From positions 1-55,673 of the forward strand of contig JAHAZN010000037.1 in assembly GCA_018385335.1 (NCBI GenBank): a stretch of DNA of 55,673 nt, given 5' to 3'. Of the stretch, positions 44,591 to 52,222 are shown piece after piece (positions within the stretch are counted from its first letter, which is position 1; each line of letters opens with the position of its first letter). The notes beneath the pieces are model-generated. The model saw only the letters and a list, made by a program, of their open reading frames with translations, was not told the DNA's origin and did not search any database. Source of the DNA: Prevotella sp. (lineage in GTDB: Bacteria > Bacteroidota > Bacteroidia > Bacteroidales > Bacteroidaceae). Position numbers and translations under genes: made by a program.

Positions 44591-45137
44591 CACTATAGAA
44601 CTCAGTGTGTTAGGTTTCTCGGAAGTGCCCGATGCCAGGAACATTGGTGTGGTGGTGCTGATTGACCAGGGTGGGGAACGTATCCTCACTTATATCACCG
44701 ATATACTAACACAGAAACAGATTCAGTGTCGCAAACTCTTACCCGAGCGGTTTTTGAAACATGGGATAGAGGTGTTGACAGATGTGATAGGACAGCTCGC
44801 TGACTGGAACGATTTCAAGGTAGAGATTTCGGACCTGCACGATGGCGAATACATCTGCCACCTCGTTGCTTCCCAACCATCTATCTATCAACCCATACGC
44901 ATGAGCGATGCCTTGCTGCTCCACCTTATCAAGGGTGTGAAACTGCTGATTGACAGCCATCTGTTTGCAGTGATATCCCAACCCTATACAGGCGATGAGC
45001 ACCAAGCTTATCTCCCTATCGATGTGTTGAACAACGAGCAGCTCGAGGTGCAGTTGGAGAGGGCTGTTAAGGAGGAAAACTACCGTCTGGCTGCCAATAT
45101 CAAGAAGCTCTTAATTCAACGAATACGTAAAGAATAA
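44583..45137 (+). CDS. Bifunctional nuclease family protein (DUF151) with UVR motif
   Basis: This 184-residue protein has the BFN/DUF151 domain (about 5-130; IGRR-like region, then SDALLLHLIKGVKLLID) followed by a short UVR helix pair at the C-terminus (about 155-182, LERAVKEENYRLAANIKKLL). BFN proteins have been reported with DNase/RNase activity in some bacteria; here it is inferred. It overlaps the permease by 8 bp and precedes rsmE by 1 bp. Confidence 0.85.
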   Translation: MLNTIELSVLGFSEVPDARNIGVVVLIDQGGERILTYITDILTQKQIQCRKLLPERFLKHGIEVLTDVIGQLADWNDFKVEISDLHDGEYICHLVASQPSIYQPIRMSDALLLHLIKGVKLLIDSHLFAVISQPYTGDEHQAYLPIDVLNNEQLEVQLERAVKEENYRLAANIKKLLIQRIRKE

Positions 45138-45138
45138 G

Positions 45139-45879
45139 ATGAAAGAAGTTAGATATTTCTATGTGCCCGAGGCAGTTCAGCTCACCATGCTTCCCGACGA
45201 GGAGGCACAGCATGCTGTGAGGGTGCTACGCATGAAGGAGGGCGACCCCATGGTGCTGATGGATGGGAACGGGGTGTTCTATGAAGCGGTGGTGACACTC
45301 ACCTCAGCCAAGCGCTGTGCCTACGAGATTGTTAGTACCCTCCCCCAACAACCGGCTTGGCGGGGAAAGATTCATCTCGCTATTGCGCCCACAAAACTGA
45401 TGGATCGCATAGAGTGGATGGCAGAGAAGGCTACAGAGATCGGTTTCGACCGACTCACTTTTCTCAACTGCCGGTTCTCCGAACGTACCGTGCTCAAGGT
45501 GCCACGAATAGAGAAAATAGTTGTGGCAGCAATGAAGCAGAGTCGCAAGGCATGGAAACCCGAAGTGGTGCCTTTTACTACATTCTCCGATTTTATAACC
45601 CATCACCAGTCGGGGCACCGCTTTATCTGCCACTGCTATAACGAGGTGGAGCGCACCGCCCTTACCGATGAGTTGGAGAGGGTTCCAGCCGACGCTGAAG
45701 TAACGGTACTCATAGGTCCTGAAGGTGATTTCTCTATCGACGAGGTGAAGCAGGCAGTGGATAATGGCTTTATCTCTGTTCATTTAGGTAGCAGTAGATT
45801 GCGCACTGAGACGGCTGGCCTGGTGGCGGTGATGATGATGCAAATGGCGAAACAAATTTCTGAAAACGATGAAAAATAA
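45139..45879 (+). CDS. rsmE: 16S rRNA m3U1498 methyltransferase
   Basis: This 246-residue SPOUT methyltransferase modifies U1498 of 16S rRNA using SAM. An N-terminal PUA-like domain (about 1-70) and the knotted SAM site (IGPEGDFS, then LGSSRLRTETA) are clear. It overlaps the DUF3256 gene by 11 bp. Confidence 0.96.
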   Translation: MKEVRYFYVPEAVQLTMLPDEEAQHAVRVLRMKEGDPMVLMDGNGVFYEAVVTLTSAKRCAYEIVSTLPQQPAWRGKIHLAIAPTKLMDRIEWMAEKATEIGFDRLTFLNCRFSERTVLKVPRIEKIVVAAMKQSRKAWKPEVVPFTTFSDFITHHQSGHRFICHCYNEVERTALTDELERVPADAEVTVLIGPEGDFSIDEVKQAVDNGFISVHLGSSRLRTETAGLVAVMMMQMAKQISENDEK

Positions 45880-46435
45880 ATATCTTCTCTTCCTTCTCCC
45901 CGTTGTGCTTGGTTGTCTGCCCACCATGGGGCAAAGACCATTGATAAGCGACCTCTTTAAGTCGGCGCCCAGTCATTTCTTTCCTTATCTTTCGAACAAC
46001 GAGAAGTTGGATATGCTCGACTTTGCCGCACTCAACATGACAACCGAGGTGACCAATGAACTCGATGGTAAGAGTAGTATCCTGATGCTTACCGACAGCT
46101 ATCTAAAGATGAAGCTGAGTAGAGCATCATTGGTGGAGATGCGTCTGCTGCCTGTAGGAGAGAAGTGCGACTCGATGCTATTATGTGTTGTCACCACCCT
46201 TGGAGACTCCGTCCCGCAGGAGAGTAAAGTAGAGTTCTTCAACTGCTCATGGCATCCACTGTCTATCGACGTAGGCTATACCCCTCTTTCACAGCACAGC
46301 ATGGTAGCACATCTCTCATCTGACGACACCCATCTCACCTGTCGCTCGGTTTCGCTCTTACCGCGTGACAGTGATGAGACAACGGAGGTGGAGGAAGAAA
46401 AAGTTCTTAAATGGACTGGGGAAGACTATAAATAA
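45869..46435 (+). CDS. DUF3256 family secreted protein
   Basis: This 188-residue protein has a signal peptide (about 1-21, ending TMGQ) and the SDLFKSAPSHFFPYLS segment typical of the Bacteroidales DUF3256 family, with an acidic C-terminus. Function unknown. It is the last gene of the ileS operon; a strong terminator lies 86 bp downstream. Confidence 0.85.
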   Translation: MKNKYLLFLLPVVLGCLPTMGQRPLISDLFKSAPSHFFPYLSNNEKLDMLDFAALNMTTEVTNELDGKSSILMLTDSYLKMKLSRASLVEMRLLPVGEKCDSMLLCVVTTLGDSVPQESKVEFFNCSWHPLSIDVGYTPLSQHSMVAHLSSDDTHLTCRSVSLLPRDSDETTEVEEEKVLKWTGEDYK

Positions 46436-46479
46436 AGTTAATTTCTTGTTTAACAGCGAGATAACGAAGAAAAAAGCAT

Positions 46480-46487
46480 TATCTTTG
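46480..46487 (+). promoter_or_regulatory. TAnnTTTG box just upstream of the operon terminator
   Basis: TATCTTTG lies 45 bp after the DUF3256 stop and 33 bp before the terminator stem. If active it would give a transcript of only about 70 bases. The -33 region is poor. Confidence 0.35.
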
Positions 46488-46520
46488 CCATGTGTTTTTC
46501 ATGGTATTAGTATAAGGTAC

Positions 46521-46566
46521 GGAGGGTAGGCTGTCGAGAGACAAATCCTATCCTTCATTTTTTATC
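46521..46566 (+). terminator. Intrinsic terminator of the ileS operon
   Basis: A 10-bp outer stem (46521-46530 with 46547-46556, two G-U pairs) and a 4-bp inner stem TGTC/GACA closed by a GAGA (GNRA-type) loop are followed by ATTTTTTAT. This is one of the clearest terminators in the window. Confidence 0.85.
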
Positions 46567-46620
46567 TGTACTGCTAGATATTCAATATGGTGTCATCCTC
46601 CATTTTTGAAGAAAAAATAG

Positions 46621-46628
46621 TATCTTTG
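46621..46628 (+). promoter_or_regulatory. Predicted -7 box upstream of a decayed gene
   Basis: TATCTTTG lies 19 bp upstream of an ATG (46648) that opens a 33-codon reading frame only. It is probably the promoter of the gene whose remnant follows. The -33 partner is poorly spaced. Confidence 0.35.
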
Positions 46629-46643
46629 CAGCGAAACTACTAA

Positions 46644-46838
46644 AACAATGAACCATTTCTATTGTTTTCGCATAAGCGTAGCCGTGACAATGTCCGTTGC
46701 TCAACTCTTGATACCTTTACCACCTCAGCCAGCGAGAAGGAGTGGATGATCCATCCCTTTGTCATCACCGAAAAGATTGTGGCACCCGACATGAGGATGG
46801 TGTATGAATTTCCTACCTTTTCCGTCCTAACGCATTAA
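46644..46838 (+). pseudogene. Start-less coding remnant, family unknown
   Basis: A frame open from 46644 to the stop at 46836-46838 (64 codons) lacks any start codon. It reads from about 46671 as protein-like sequence (TLDTFTTSASEKEW, then MIHPFVITEKIVAPDMRM). An ATG at 46648 in another frame starts 33 codons that look like a signal peptide (SVAVTMSVAQ). Together they suggest a truncated, frameshifted exported protein ahead of the GH115 gene. I do not recognise its family. Confidence 0.35.
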
Positions 46839-46843
46839 CTTTG
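46836..46843 (+). promoter_or_regulatory. Predicted -7 box of the esterase-GH115 gene
   Basis: TAACTTTG lies 23 bp upstream of the ATG at 46867. It overlaps the stop codon of the remnant frame. No good -33 box is seen. Confidence 0.5.
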
Positions 46844-46866
46844 CAACGAAAATAAAACAAAAAAAT

Positions 46867-49800
46867 ATGAAGAGAATCAGCTATCTTTTGTGTCTAGTGG
46901 TGCTGTTGTGCATACCTGCCGCCTATGCGCAGGTAACAGGAAACCATCCGGTCACGGTCATCATCACTGCCGGCCAGAGCAATGCCGACGGAAGAGTGGA
47001 CAACAAGATGTTGCCCAGGTTTGTGAAAGACCATGGATACCGCTACTGTCAGTGGAGCTATGGTTGTGCCAGTCTGTCGGGCAAGGGAGAATTTAAGCCT
47101 TATTATCCTTGGATTGAAGGTTTGCAACCACACGACAAATGGGGTTTTGATGCCATTGTCTATTACGAGATAGAACAACTGCTGAAAGAGCCTTTTTATG
47201 TAATAAAGGAGACGCTTGGTGGCACAAGTATCGACACTCTATGCAAGAGCAGAAAACAGATGCATTGGTGTGCCGATGACCACTGGTTGAAGAGAAATGA
47301 GGCTGCCGATAAGGGTGGAAAATCGCTTCTGAAAGCCCTTACTAATAACATCGGTGAATGTATAGACAAGCAACTTAGCAAACTACCACAGGGCTATGAC
47401 ATCAGGGTGATGCTATGGCACCAGGGAGAGAGCGATGCCCAGCAGGCAGGTAACTACTACGAGAACCTGAAAAAGGTGGTGGCTTATGTAAGGCACTATC
47501 TCGTGGAGAAAACAGGAAAAGAGAAATATGCCCGACTGCCCTTCGTCTGTGGTACCTATGCTAAGAAAGGTAGGGGATATCACCGACAGGTAGTGGAGGC
47601 ACTCTATCGACTCGCCAAGGAGGACAAAAACTTTCATGTTGTTGACGCGAGCGATGCCACACTACTCGCTGACAATATTCATTTCGACCATCGAGGAGCT
47701 GAGCTTCTGGGTAAGAGGATGTTCCGTAGGCTGGTGGAGAAAAACATCATCACGTCACCCAACGAGTGCTGTTGGTATGATGGCGGTGAACATATTACCT
47801 ATCAGTTAAGCAAAAAAGTATCGCCAGTGGTGACTACTGCCATGAAGATGTGGGAGGAGGACATGAAAGACGTCACGGGAGCTACACTGTTACATGCCGA
47901 CGATGCCAAGGTGCGCATCGTGCAGATAGATACCGACAGAGGAGCCGAGAAATTCTTGAAGAAGGCAGGCATCGATGTGGAACAGTTGAAAAGAAAGAAA
48001 GATGCCTTCCAGATAAAAAACTATCAGGGACAGCTCGTAGTGGTTGGAAGCAATGGCAGAGGAACAGCCTACGGCATCCTCGAACTCTCACGTATTGCAG
48101 GTGTATCACCCTGGAAATGGTGGGCGGATGTGACACCGAAAAAACGAAAAAGACTCTGCGTGGGGACCGACTTCAACACTCTGCAATCCCCTTCTGTGGA
48201 GTATCGAGGCATCTTTGTTAACGATGAAGACTGGACGTTGCAACCGTGGAGCTGGCGCACCTTTGACCCCAGTAAACCAGGACTAATAAGTGCGAAGACC
48301 TACAAAAAGATATTCCAGTTGCTCATGCGCCTCCGTGCCAATGCTATCTGGCCTGCGATGCACGGCAGTTCAATACCATTCTTCACCATCCCTGGAGCGA
48401 AGGAGATGGCCGACTCCTGCGGCATCATTATCGGTACAAGCCATTGCGAACCGATGATGCGCAATAATGTGGGGGAATGGAACATCAAAGAGCGTGGTGC
48501 CTATAATTATCTCACTAACAGGGAAAATGTGCAGAACTATTGGATTGAACGACTGAAGGAGACGAGAAAATATGAAAATATCTACACCATAGGTATGCGT
48601 GGAATCCACGATGGAAAAATGGAAGGTGTAGGAAAGCAGCTCAAAGAACAGACGGCAGCGCTGCAACAGGTGATAGACGACCAAAGGGTGATGCTCGGCA
48701 AGTATGTCAACGGCAAGGTGAATACCATCCCACAGCAGTTTGTACCTTACAAGGAAGTGCTGCAGGTATTGGAGAATGGACTGAAGGTTCCGGAAGATGT
48801 GACCCTGACATGGTGTGACGACAATTATGGCTATATGACCCGACTGAGCGATTCGCTGCAACAGCAACGAAAGGGTGGGGCAGGTGTCTATTACCACCTC
48901 AGCTACTGGGGGCGCCCACACGACTACCTATGGCTCTCCACCACACAACCAGGATTGATCTTCAATGAGATGCGAGAGGCTTATGACCACAACGCCAGAA
49001 AGCTGTGGATAGTGAATGTACATGAGCTGAAGACGGCTGCCTATCCCCTCGAACTCTTCCTCGATATGGCATGGGATATCAGTGCCATCACCCCAACATC
49101 GCTCTACTCGCACCTTGAGAACTGGCTCTGCCGTGAGTTTGGCGAGGAGGCAGGCACACAACTACTGCCCGTGATGCAGCAGTATTATCATCTCACCGCC
49201 ATTCGCAAACCTGAGTTTATGGGGTGGACGCAGGTGGAACTCGATAAGAAAAAATACTCTCGTGGATGGTCGCCTGTGAAAGATACAGATTTCAGTCTCA
49301 CCGCCTTCGGAGGAGAACTCGACAGATACCTCACGGCGTGGAGAGGGGTGACAGCGGCAGTGGAGGAGATAGAGAATACGCTGCCTGAGCATCTCAACGA
49401 TGCCTATTTCTCACACATCAAATATCCACTGCTTTCGGCGGCTGCCATGAGCCGAAAGATGCTCGAAGCGCAACGAGCAAGAGCGATTGCTAAGGCCGAC
49501 TATGATGCCCAGCGATGGCAACGCGACGAAAAACTGCTCACAGCATGTGCCAAGAGTCAAGATGCCTACCATGAGATAAGAAGACTCACATCTTATTATA
49601 ACAACGATCTCGCCGATGGCAAGTGGAAACATATCATGTTGGAGCATCCAAGAGATCTCTATGTGTTCTATGCTCCACAGTTGCCCATCAGTCTCACTGA
49701 CAAAGAGATAATGAACTACAGGAACCTACCCGATAAAGAAGTGAGAGAGATAACGGCTGACAAGACCTTTGTGGGCAGCAACGCCTGCTACTGGACTGAT

Positions 49801-50214
49801 GCCGACGAGGGGGTGGAGTGTGTACAGGCACTGGGGCACTCTATGAATGCCGTGCGTCTGCCTAAGGATAAGGCACTGACCTACAACTTTGAGACCGAAA
49901 GTGAGGGTGATGCCCTGCTGCATATTGCCCTCATCCCCACACAGCCTAACGACAAGGGAGACCTAAGATTCTCCGTCAGTATCGATGGTAGCGAGCCCAA
50001 GGTGTTCAGTCTTAAAGAGCCATTCCGCTCAGAGCAATGGAAAGAGAACGTAATGCGTGCACAGGCGCGAAGGACGATGCCCATCCGCCTCACCAAAGGC
50101 AAACACCAACTTATGGTGAAGGCCCTCGACCACCATATCGTTGTTGACCAGTGGATGATTGATTTCGATACCCAGCGTCAGTTCTATGTATTCCCACTCC
50201 ATCTTTCTTATTAA
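46867..50214 (+). CDS. Two-domain SGNH esterase / GH115 alpha-glucuronidase
   Basis: This is a 1115-residue exported protein with a signal peptide at about 1-21. Residues ~28-295 form a SASA-type SGNH esterase: GQSNADG (36-42, nucleophile S38), WHQGESD (184-190) and D-N-I-H (D269, H272). Residues ~305 onward are a GH115 alpha-1,2-glucuronidase (VNDEDWTLQPW near 451, RLRANAIWPAMHGSS, GTSHCEPM), ending in a beta-rich C-terminal domain. GH115 removes (4-O-methyl)glucuronic acid from xylan, and a SASA/CE6-like partner could remove acetyl groups. The combination suggests deacetylation and glucuronate release from glucuronoxylan by one polypeptide. Confidence 0.9.
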   Translation: MKRISYLLCLVVLLCIPAAYAQVTGNHPVTVIITAGQSNADGRVDNKMLPRFVKDHGYRYCQWSYGCASLSGKGEFKPYYPWIEGLQPHDKWGFDAIVYYEIEQLLKEPFYVIKETLGGTSIDTLCKSRKQMHWCADDHWLKRNEAADKGGKSLLKALTNNIGECIDKQLSKLPQGYDIRVMLWHQGESDAQQAGNYYENLKKVVAYVRHYLVEKTGKEKYARLPFVCGTYAKKGRGYHRQVVEALYRLAKEDKNFHVVDASDATLLADNIHFDHRGAELLGKRMFRRLVEKNIITSPNECCWYDGGEHITYQLSKKVSPVVTTAMKMWEEDMKDVTGATLLHADDAKVRIVQIDTDRGAEKFLKKAGIDVEQLKRKKDAFQIKNYQGQLVVVGSNGRGTAYGILELSRIAGVSPWKWWADVTPKKRKRLCVGTDFNTLQSPSVEYRGIFVNDEDWTLQPWSWRTFDPSKPGLISAKTYKKIFQLLMRLRANAIWPAMHGSSIPFFTIPGAKEMADSCGIIIGTSHCEPMMRNNVGEWNIKERGAYNYLTNRENVQNYWIERLKETRKYENIYTIGMRGIHDGKMEGVGKQLKEQTAALQQVIDDQRVMLGKYVNGKVNTIPQQFVPYKEVLQVLENGLKVPEDVTLTWCDDNYGYMTRLSDSLQQQRKGGAGVYYHLSYWGRPHDYLWLSTTQPGLIFNEMREAYDHNARKLWIVNVHELKTAAYPLELFLDMAWDISAITPTSLYSHLENWLCREFGEEAGTQLLPVMQQYYHLTAIRKPEFMGWTQVELDKKKYSRGWSPVKDTDFSLTAFGGELDRYLTAWRGVTAAVEEIENTLPEHLNDAYFSHIKYPLLSAAAMSRKMLEAQRARAIAKADYDAQRWQRDEKLLTACAKSQDAYHEIRRLTSYYNNDLADGKWKHIMLEHPRDLYVFYAPQLPISLTDKEIMNYRNLPDKEVREITADKTFVGSNACYWTDADEGVECVQALGHSMNAVRLPKDKALTYNFETESEGDALLHIALIPTQPNDKGDLRFSVSIDGSEPKVFSLKEPFRSEQWKENVMRAQARRTMPIRLTKGKHQLMVKALDHHIVVDQWMIDFDTQRQFYVFPLHLSY

Positions 50215-50226
50215 AACATTTTGAAA

Positions 50227-50595
50227 ATGAAAAAAATCATCATCTCGCTATAGGCAATGCTGATAGCCTACAGTTCATTGGCACAAGTAAGCGATTGTTT
50301 CCATGGCATTCTGCCCGTGACCGATACAAAAATGAAGAAGAGCTTGAACGGAGAGTGGAACCTGAAGGTTGTTGCTGGCATCAACGAGGTGAACACCGTG
50401 CCTGCCATCGATGACACCAGGGGCAAGATACCCGTACCAGGAGCAGGGACGTGTATGGGTTCTGCCAACCGAGATATAACAGTCCTGACTCGCTCACAGG
50501 TTACTATCACACTCTGTTAACCATCCCCGTGCAGTGGACGGGTATGAGGATAGATGACACTTATCTAATGAAATTCGATGAGGTGTCTGAATAAA
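50227..50595 (+). pseudogene. Decayed glycoside hydrolase family 2 gene (N-terminal remnant)
   Basis: An ATG at 50227 begins a signal peptide (MKKIIISL) that is cut by an in-frame TAG at 50251-50253. Reading on gives AMLIAYSSLAQ and then the GH2 sugar-binding start SLNGEWNLKVV and IPVPGA. At 50445/50446 one base is missing: adding one T restores WDVYGFCQPRYNSPDSLTGYYHTLL, shown here only by the frame change. After FDEV the frame ends at 50593-50595, and the catalytic domains are absent. It starts 12 bp after the GH115 stop, so it was once the next gene of that operon. Confidence 0.8.
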
Positions 50596-50597
50596 GC

Positions 50598-50641
50598 AAA
50601 TCCCCCTCATAGCCAAATTGATGGGACTATGAGGGGAATTT
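50598..50641. terminator. Bidirectional terminator between the GH2 remnant and uxaB
   Basis: Arms 50598-50612 and 50627-50641 pair over 15 bp with a single mismatch around a 14-base loop. T-rich sequence follows in both directions (TATTTT on plus, GCTTTATT on minus). It can end transcription from the GH115 side and from uxaB. Confidence 0.8.
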
Positions 50642-50661
50642 ATTTTGCGAAAAATGAATGC

Positions 50662-52101
50662 TTAGAGGATAGTCTTCACTGCCTCAAGCATACCCTTTTC
50701 ACTGATGATATCGAGATAACTCTTGACCATAGCGTTGAGACCCTTGATATTGTTGAGGTCCTCGCTCCAAATCATCTTGGCACCGAGCACTCCATCGGCA
50801 ACCTTCTGAGTGTCGCCTGTAGCCCAGAGGTCCTTGAGCAGGTCCATAATCTCCTGTGCATCGTTGGGAACAATCTCCACACCATCGACACGCTTGCCAC
50901 CCTTGTAATAGGTGATGATGGCAGCCAGACCAAAGACGAGACCCTTAGGCAGTTCGCCCTTGCGCTCAAGATAGGTCTTCACTCCGGGGAGGTCGCGCGC
51001 ACAGAACTTGGGGAAGGAGTTGAGCATGATGCTCGTTACCTGATGGTCAACGTATGGGTTATCGAAGCGCTCGAGCACGTCGGCTGCAAACTTCTCCAAC
51101 TCTTCCATGGGCAGGTCGAGCGTCTGCATGAGTTCATCAAACTGCACCTTGTGGATGTATTTACTGATTACCTCATGGTTGCAGGCATCGCGGACAATAT
51201 TGACACCGCTGAGGAATGCAACAGGTGAGAGCACGGTGTGAGGACCATTGAGCAGAGTCACCTTGCGCTTGTGATAAGGTTCCTCACTTGGCACGAAGAG
51301 CACATGGAGACCAGCCTTGTCAGCAGGGAACTCGTTGGCCACTTCCTTGGGAGCCTCAATCACCCACAGATGGAAGGTCTCAGCCTGAACAACGAGGTTG
51401 TCGCGGTAACTAATCTTCTCTTGAATCTCAGCAATCTCCTTGCGGGGGAAACCTGGAACGATACGGTCAACGAGTGTAGCGTAAACACCGCAACTGTTCT
51501 CAAACCACTCTTTGAAAGCTGTAGGCAACTGCCACAATTCGATATACTTATAGATGCAATCTTTCAGCACATGACCATTGAGGAAGATGAGTTCGCAGGG
51601 GAAGATGATTAGACCCTTTGTGGGGTCGCCGTTGAAGGTCTGCCAGCGACGGTAGAGCAACTGAACGAGTTTGCCGGGATAAGAAGAAGCTGGTGCATCG
51701 TCGAGCTTGCAGCTAGGGTCGAAGGCAATACCAGCCTCTGTGGTGTTGCTGATGACAAAGCGGATCTCGGGCTGGTCGGCCAATGCCATGAATGCCTGAT
51801 TCTGAGTATAGGGGTTTAGGGCACGGCTGATACAATCAATACGCTCAAGGGTATTCACTGGTTTTCCGTTCTCACGACCTTGGAGGTTAACGTGATAGAG
51901 ACAGTCCTGACCATTGAGCCAGTCAACCATACCGCGCTCGATGGGTTGAACTACAACAACAGATCCATTGAAGTCGGTCTTCTGATTCATGTTCCAGATA
52001 ATCCAATCTACAAATGCACGAAGGAAATTACCCTCGCCAAACTGGATGACCTTTTCGGGCATCACGCTTTTAGGCGCAAAATTTTTGTTTAGTGGTTTCA
52101 T
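50662..52101 (-). CDS. uxaB: Tagaturonate reductase (altronate oxidoreductase)
   Basis: This 479-residue NAD-dependent enzyme of the mannitol dehydrogenase family interconverts D-tagaturonate and D-altronate in galacturonate breakdown. The N-terminal nucleotide-binding GEGNFLRAF motif and the KVTLLNGPHT segment containing the catalytic lysine are visible. It matches the PL11 pectin lyase in theme, since galacturonate is released from pectin. No other galacturonate gene (uxaA, uxaC) is in the window. A LacI-type palindrome lies upstream. Confidence 0.93.
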   Translation of the reverse strand: MKPLNKNFAPKSVMPEKVIQFGEGNFLRAFVDWIIWNMNQKTDFNGSVVVVQPIERGMVDWLNGQDCLYHVNLQGRENGKPVNTLERIDCISRALNPYTQNQAFMALADQPEIRFVISNTTEAGIAFDPSCKLDDAPASSYPGKLVQLLYRRWQTFNGDPTKGLIIFPCELIFLNGHVLKDCIYKYIELWQLPTAFKEWFENSCGVYATLVDRIVPGFPRKEIAEIQEKISYRDNLVVQAETFHLWVIEAPKEVANEFPADKAGLHVLFVPSEEPYHKRKVTLLNGPHTVLSPVAFLSGVNIVRDACNHEVISKYIHKVQFDELMQTLDLPMEELEKFAADVLERFDNPYVDHQVTSIMLNSFPKFCARDLPGVKTYLERKGELPKGLVFGLAAIITYYKGGKRVDGVEIVPNDAQEIMDLLKDLWATGDTQKVADGVLGAKMIWSEDLNNIKGLNAMVKSYLDIISEKGMLEAVKTIL

Positions 52102-52133
52102 TTTAAATAGGTCTTTAAATTGTGTTTCTGATG

Positions 52134-52141
52134 CAAAGATA
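52134..52141 (-). promoter_or_regulatory. Predicted -7 box of uxaB
   Basis: The minus strand reads TATCTTTG, 32 bp upstream of the uxaB ATG. No clear -33 box is visible. Confidence 0.5.
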
Positions 52142-52168
52142 GTTTTTTCTTTAATTCCTTATAAAGAA

Positions 52169-52211
52169 AAGTCGGAGAAAAGTAATCGTAAACGTTTACA
52201 CTCTCCGACTT
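52169..52211 (-). terminator. Terminator of carB with an embedded palindrome
   Basis: Arms 52202-52211 and 52169-52178 (AAGTCGGAGA / TCTCCGACTT) form a perfect 10-bp stem. On the minus strand it follows the carB stop (52223) by 11 bp and is followed by TTCTTTAT. The 23-base loop contains the 12-bp palindrome listed separately. Confidence 0.7.
52188..52199. promoter_or_regulatory. LacI-type operator-like palindrome
   Basis: GTAAACGTTTAC is a perfect 12-bp palindrome with the central CG typical of LacI/GalR operators. It lies 46 bp upstream of the uxaB -7 box, in the loop of the carB terminator. Binding by a hexuronate-responsive regulator is an inference. Confidence 0.45.
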
Positions 52212-52222
52212 CCTCATTTTTC

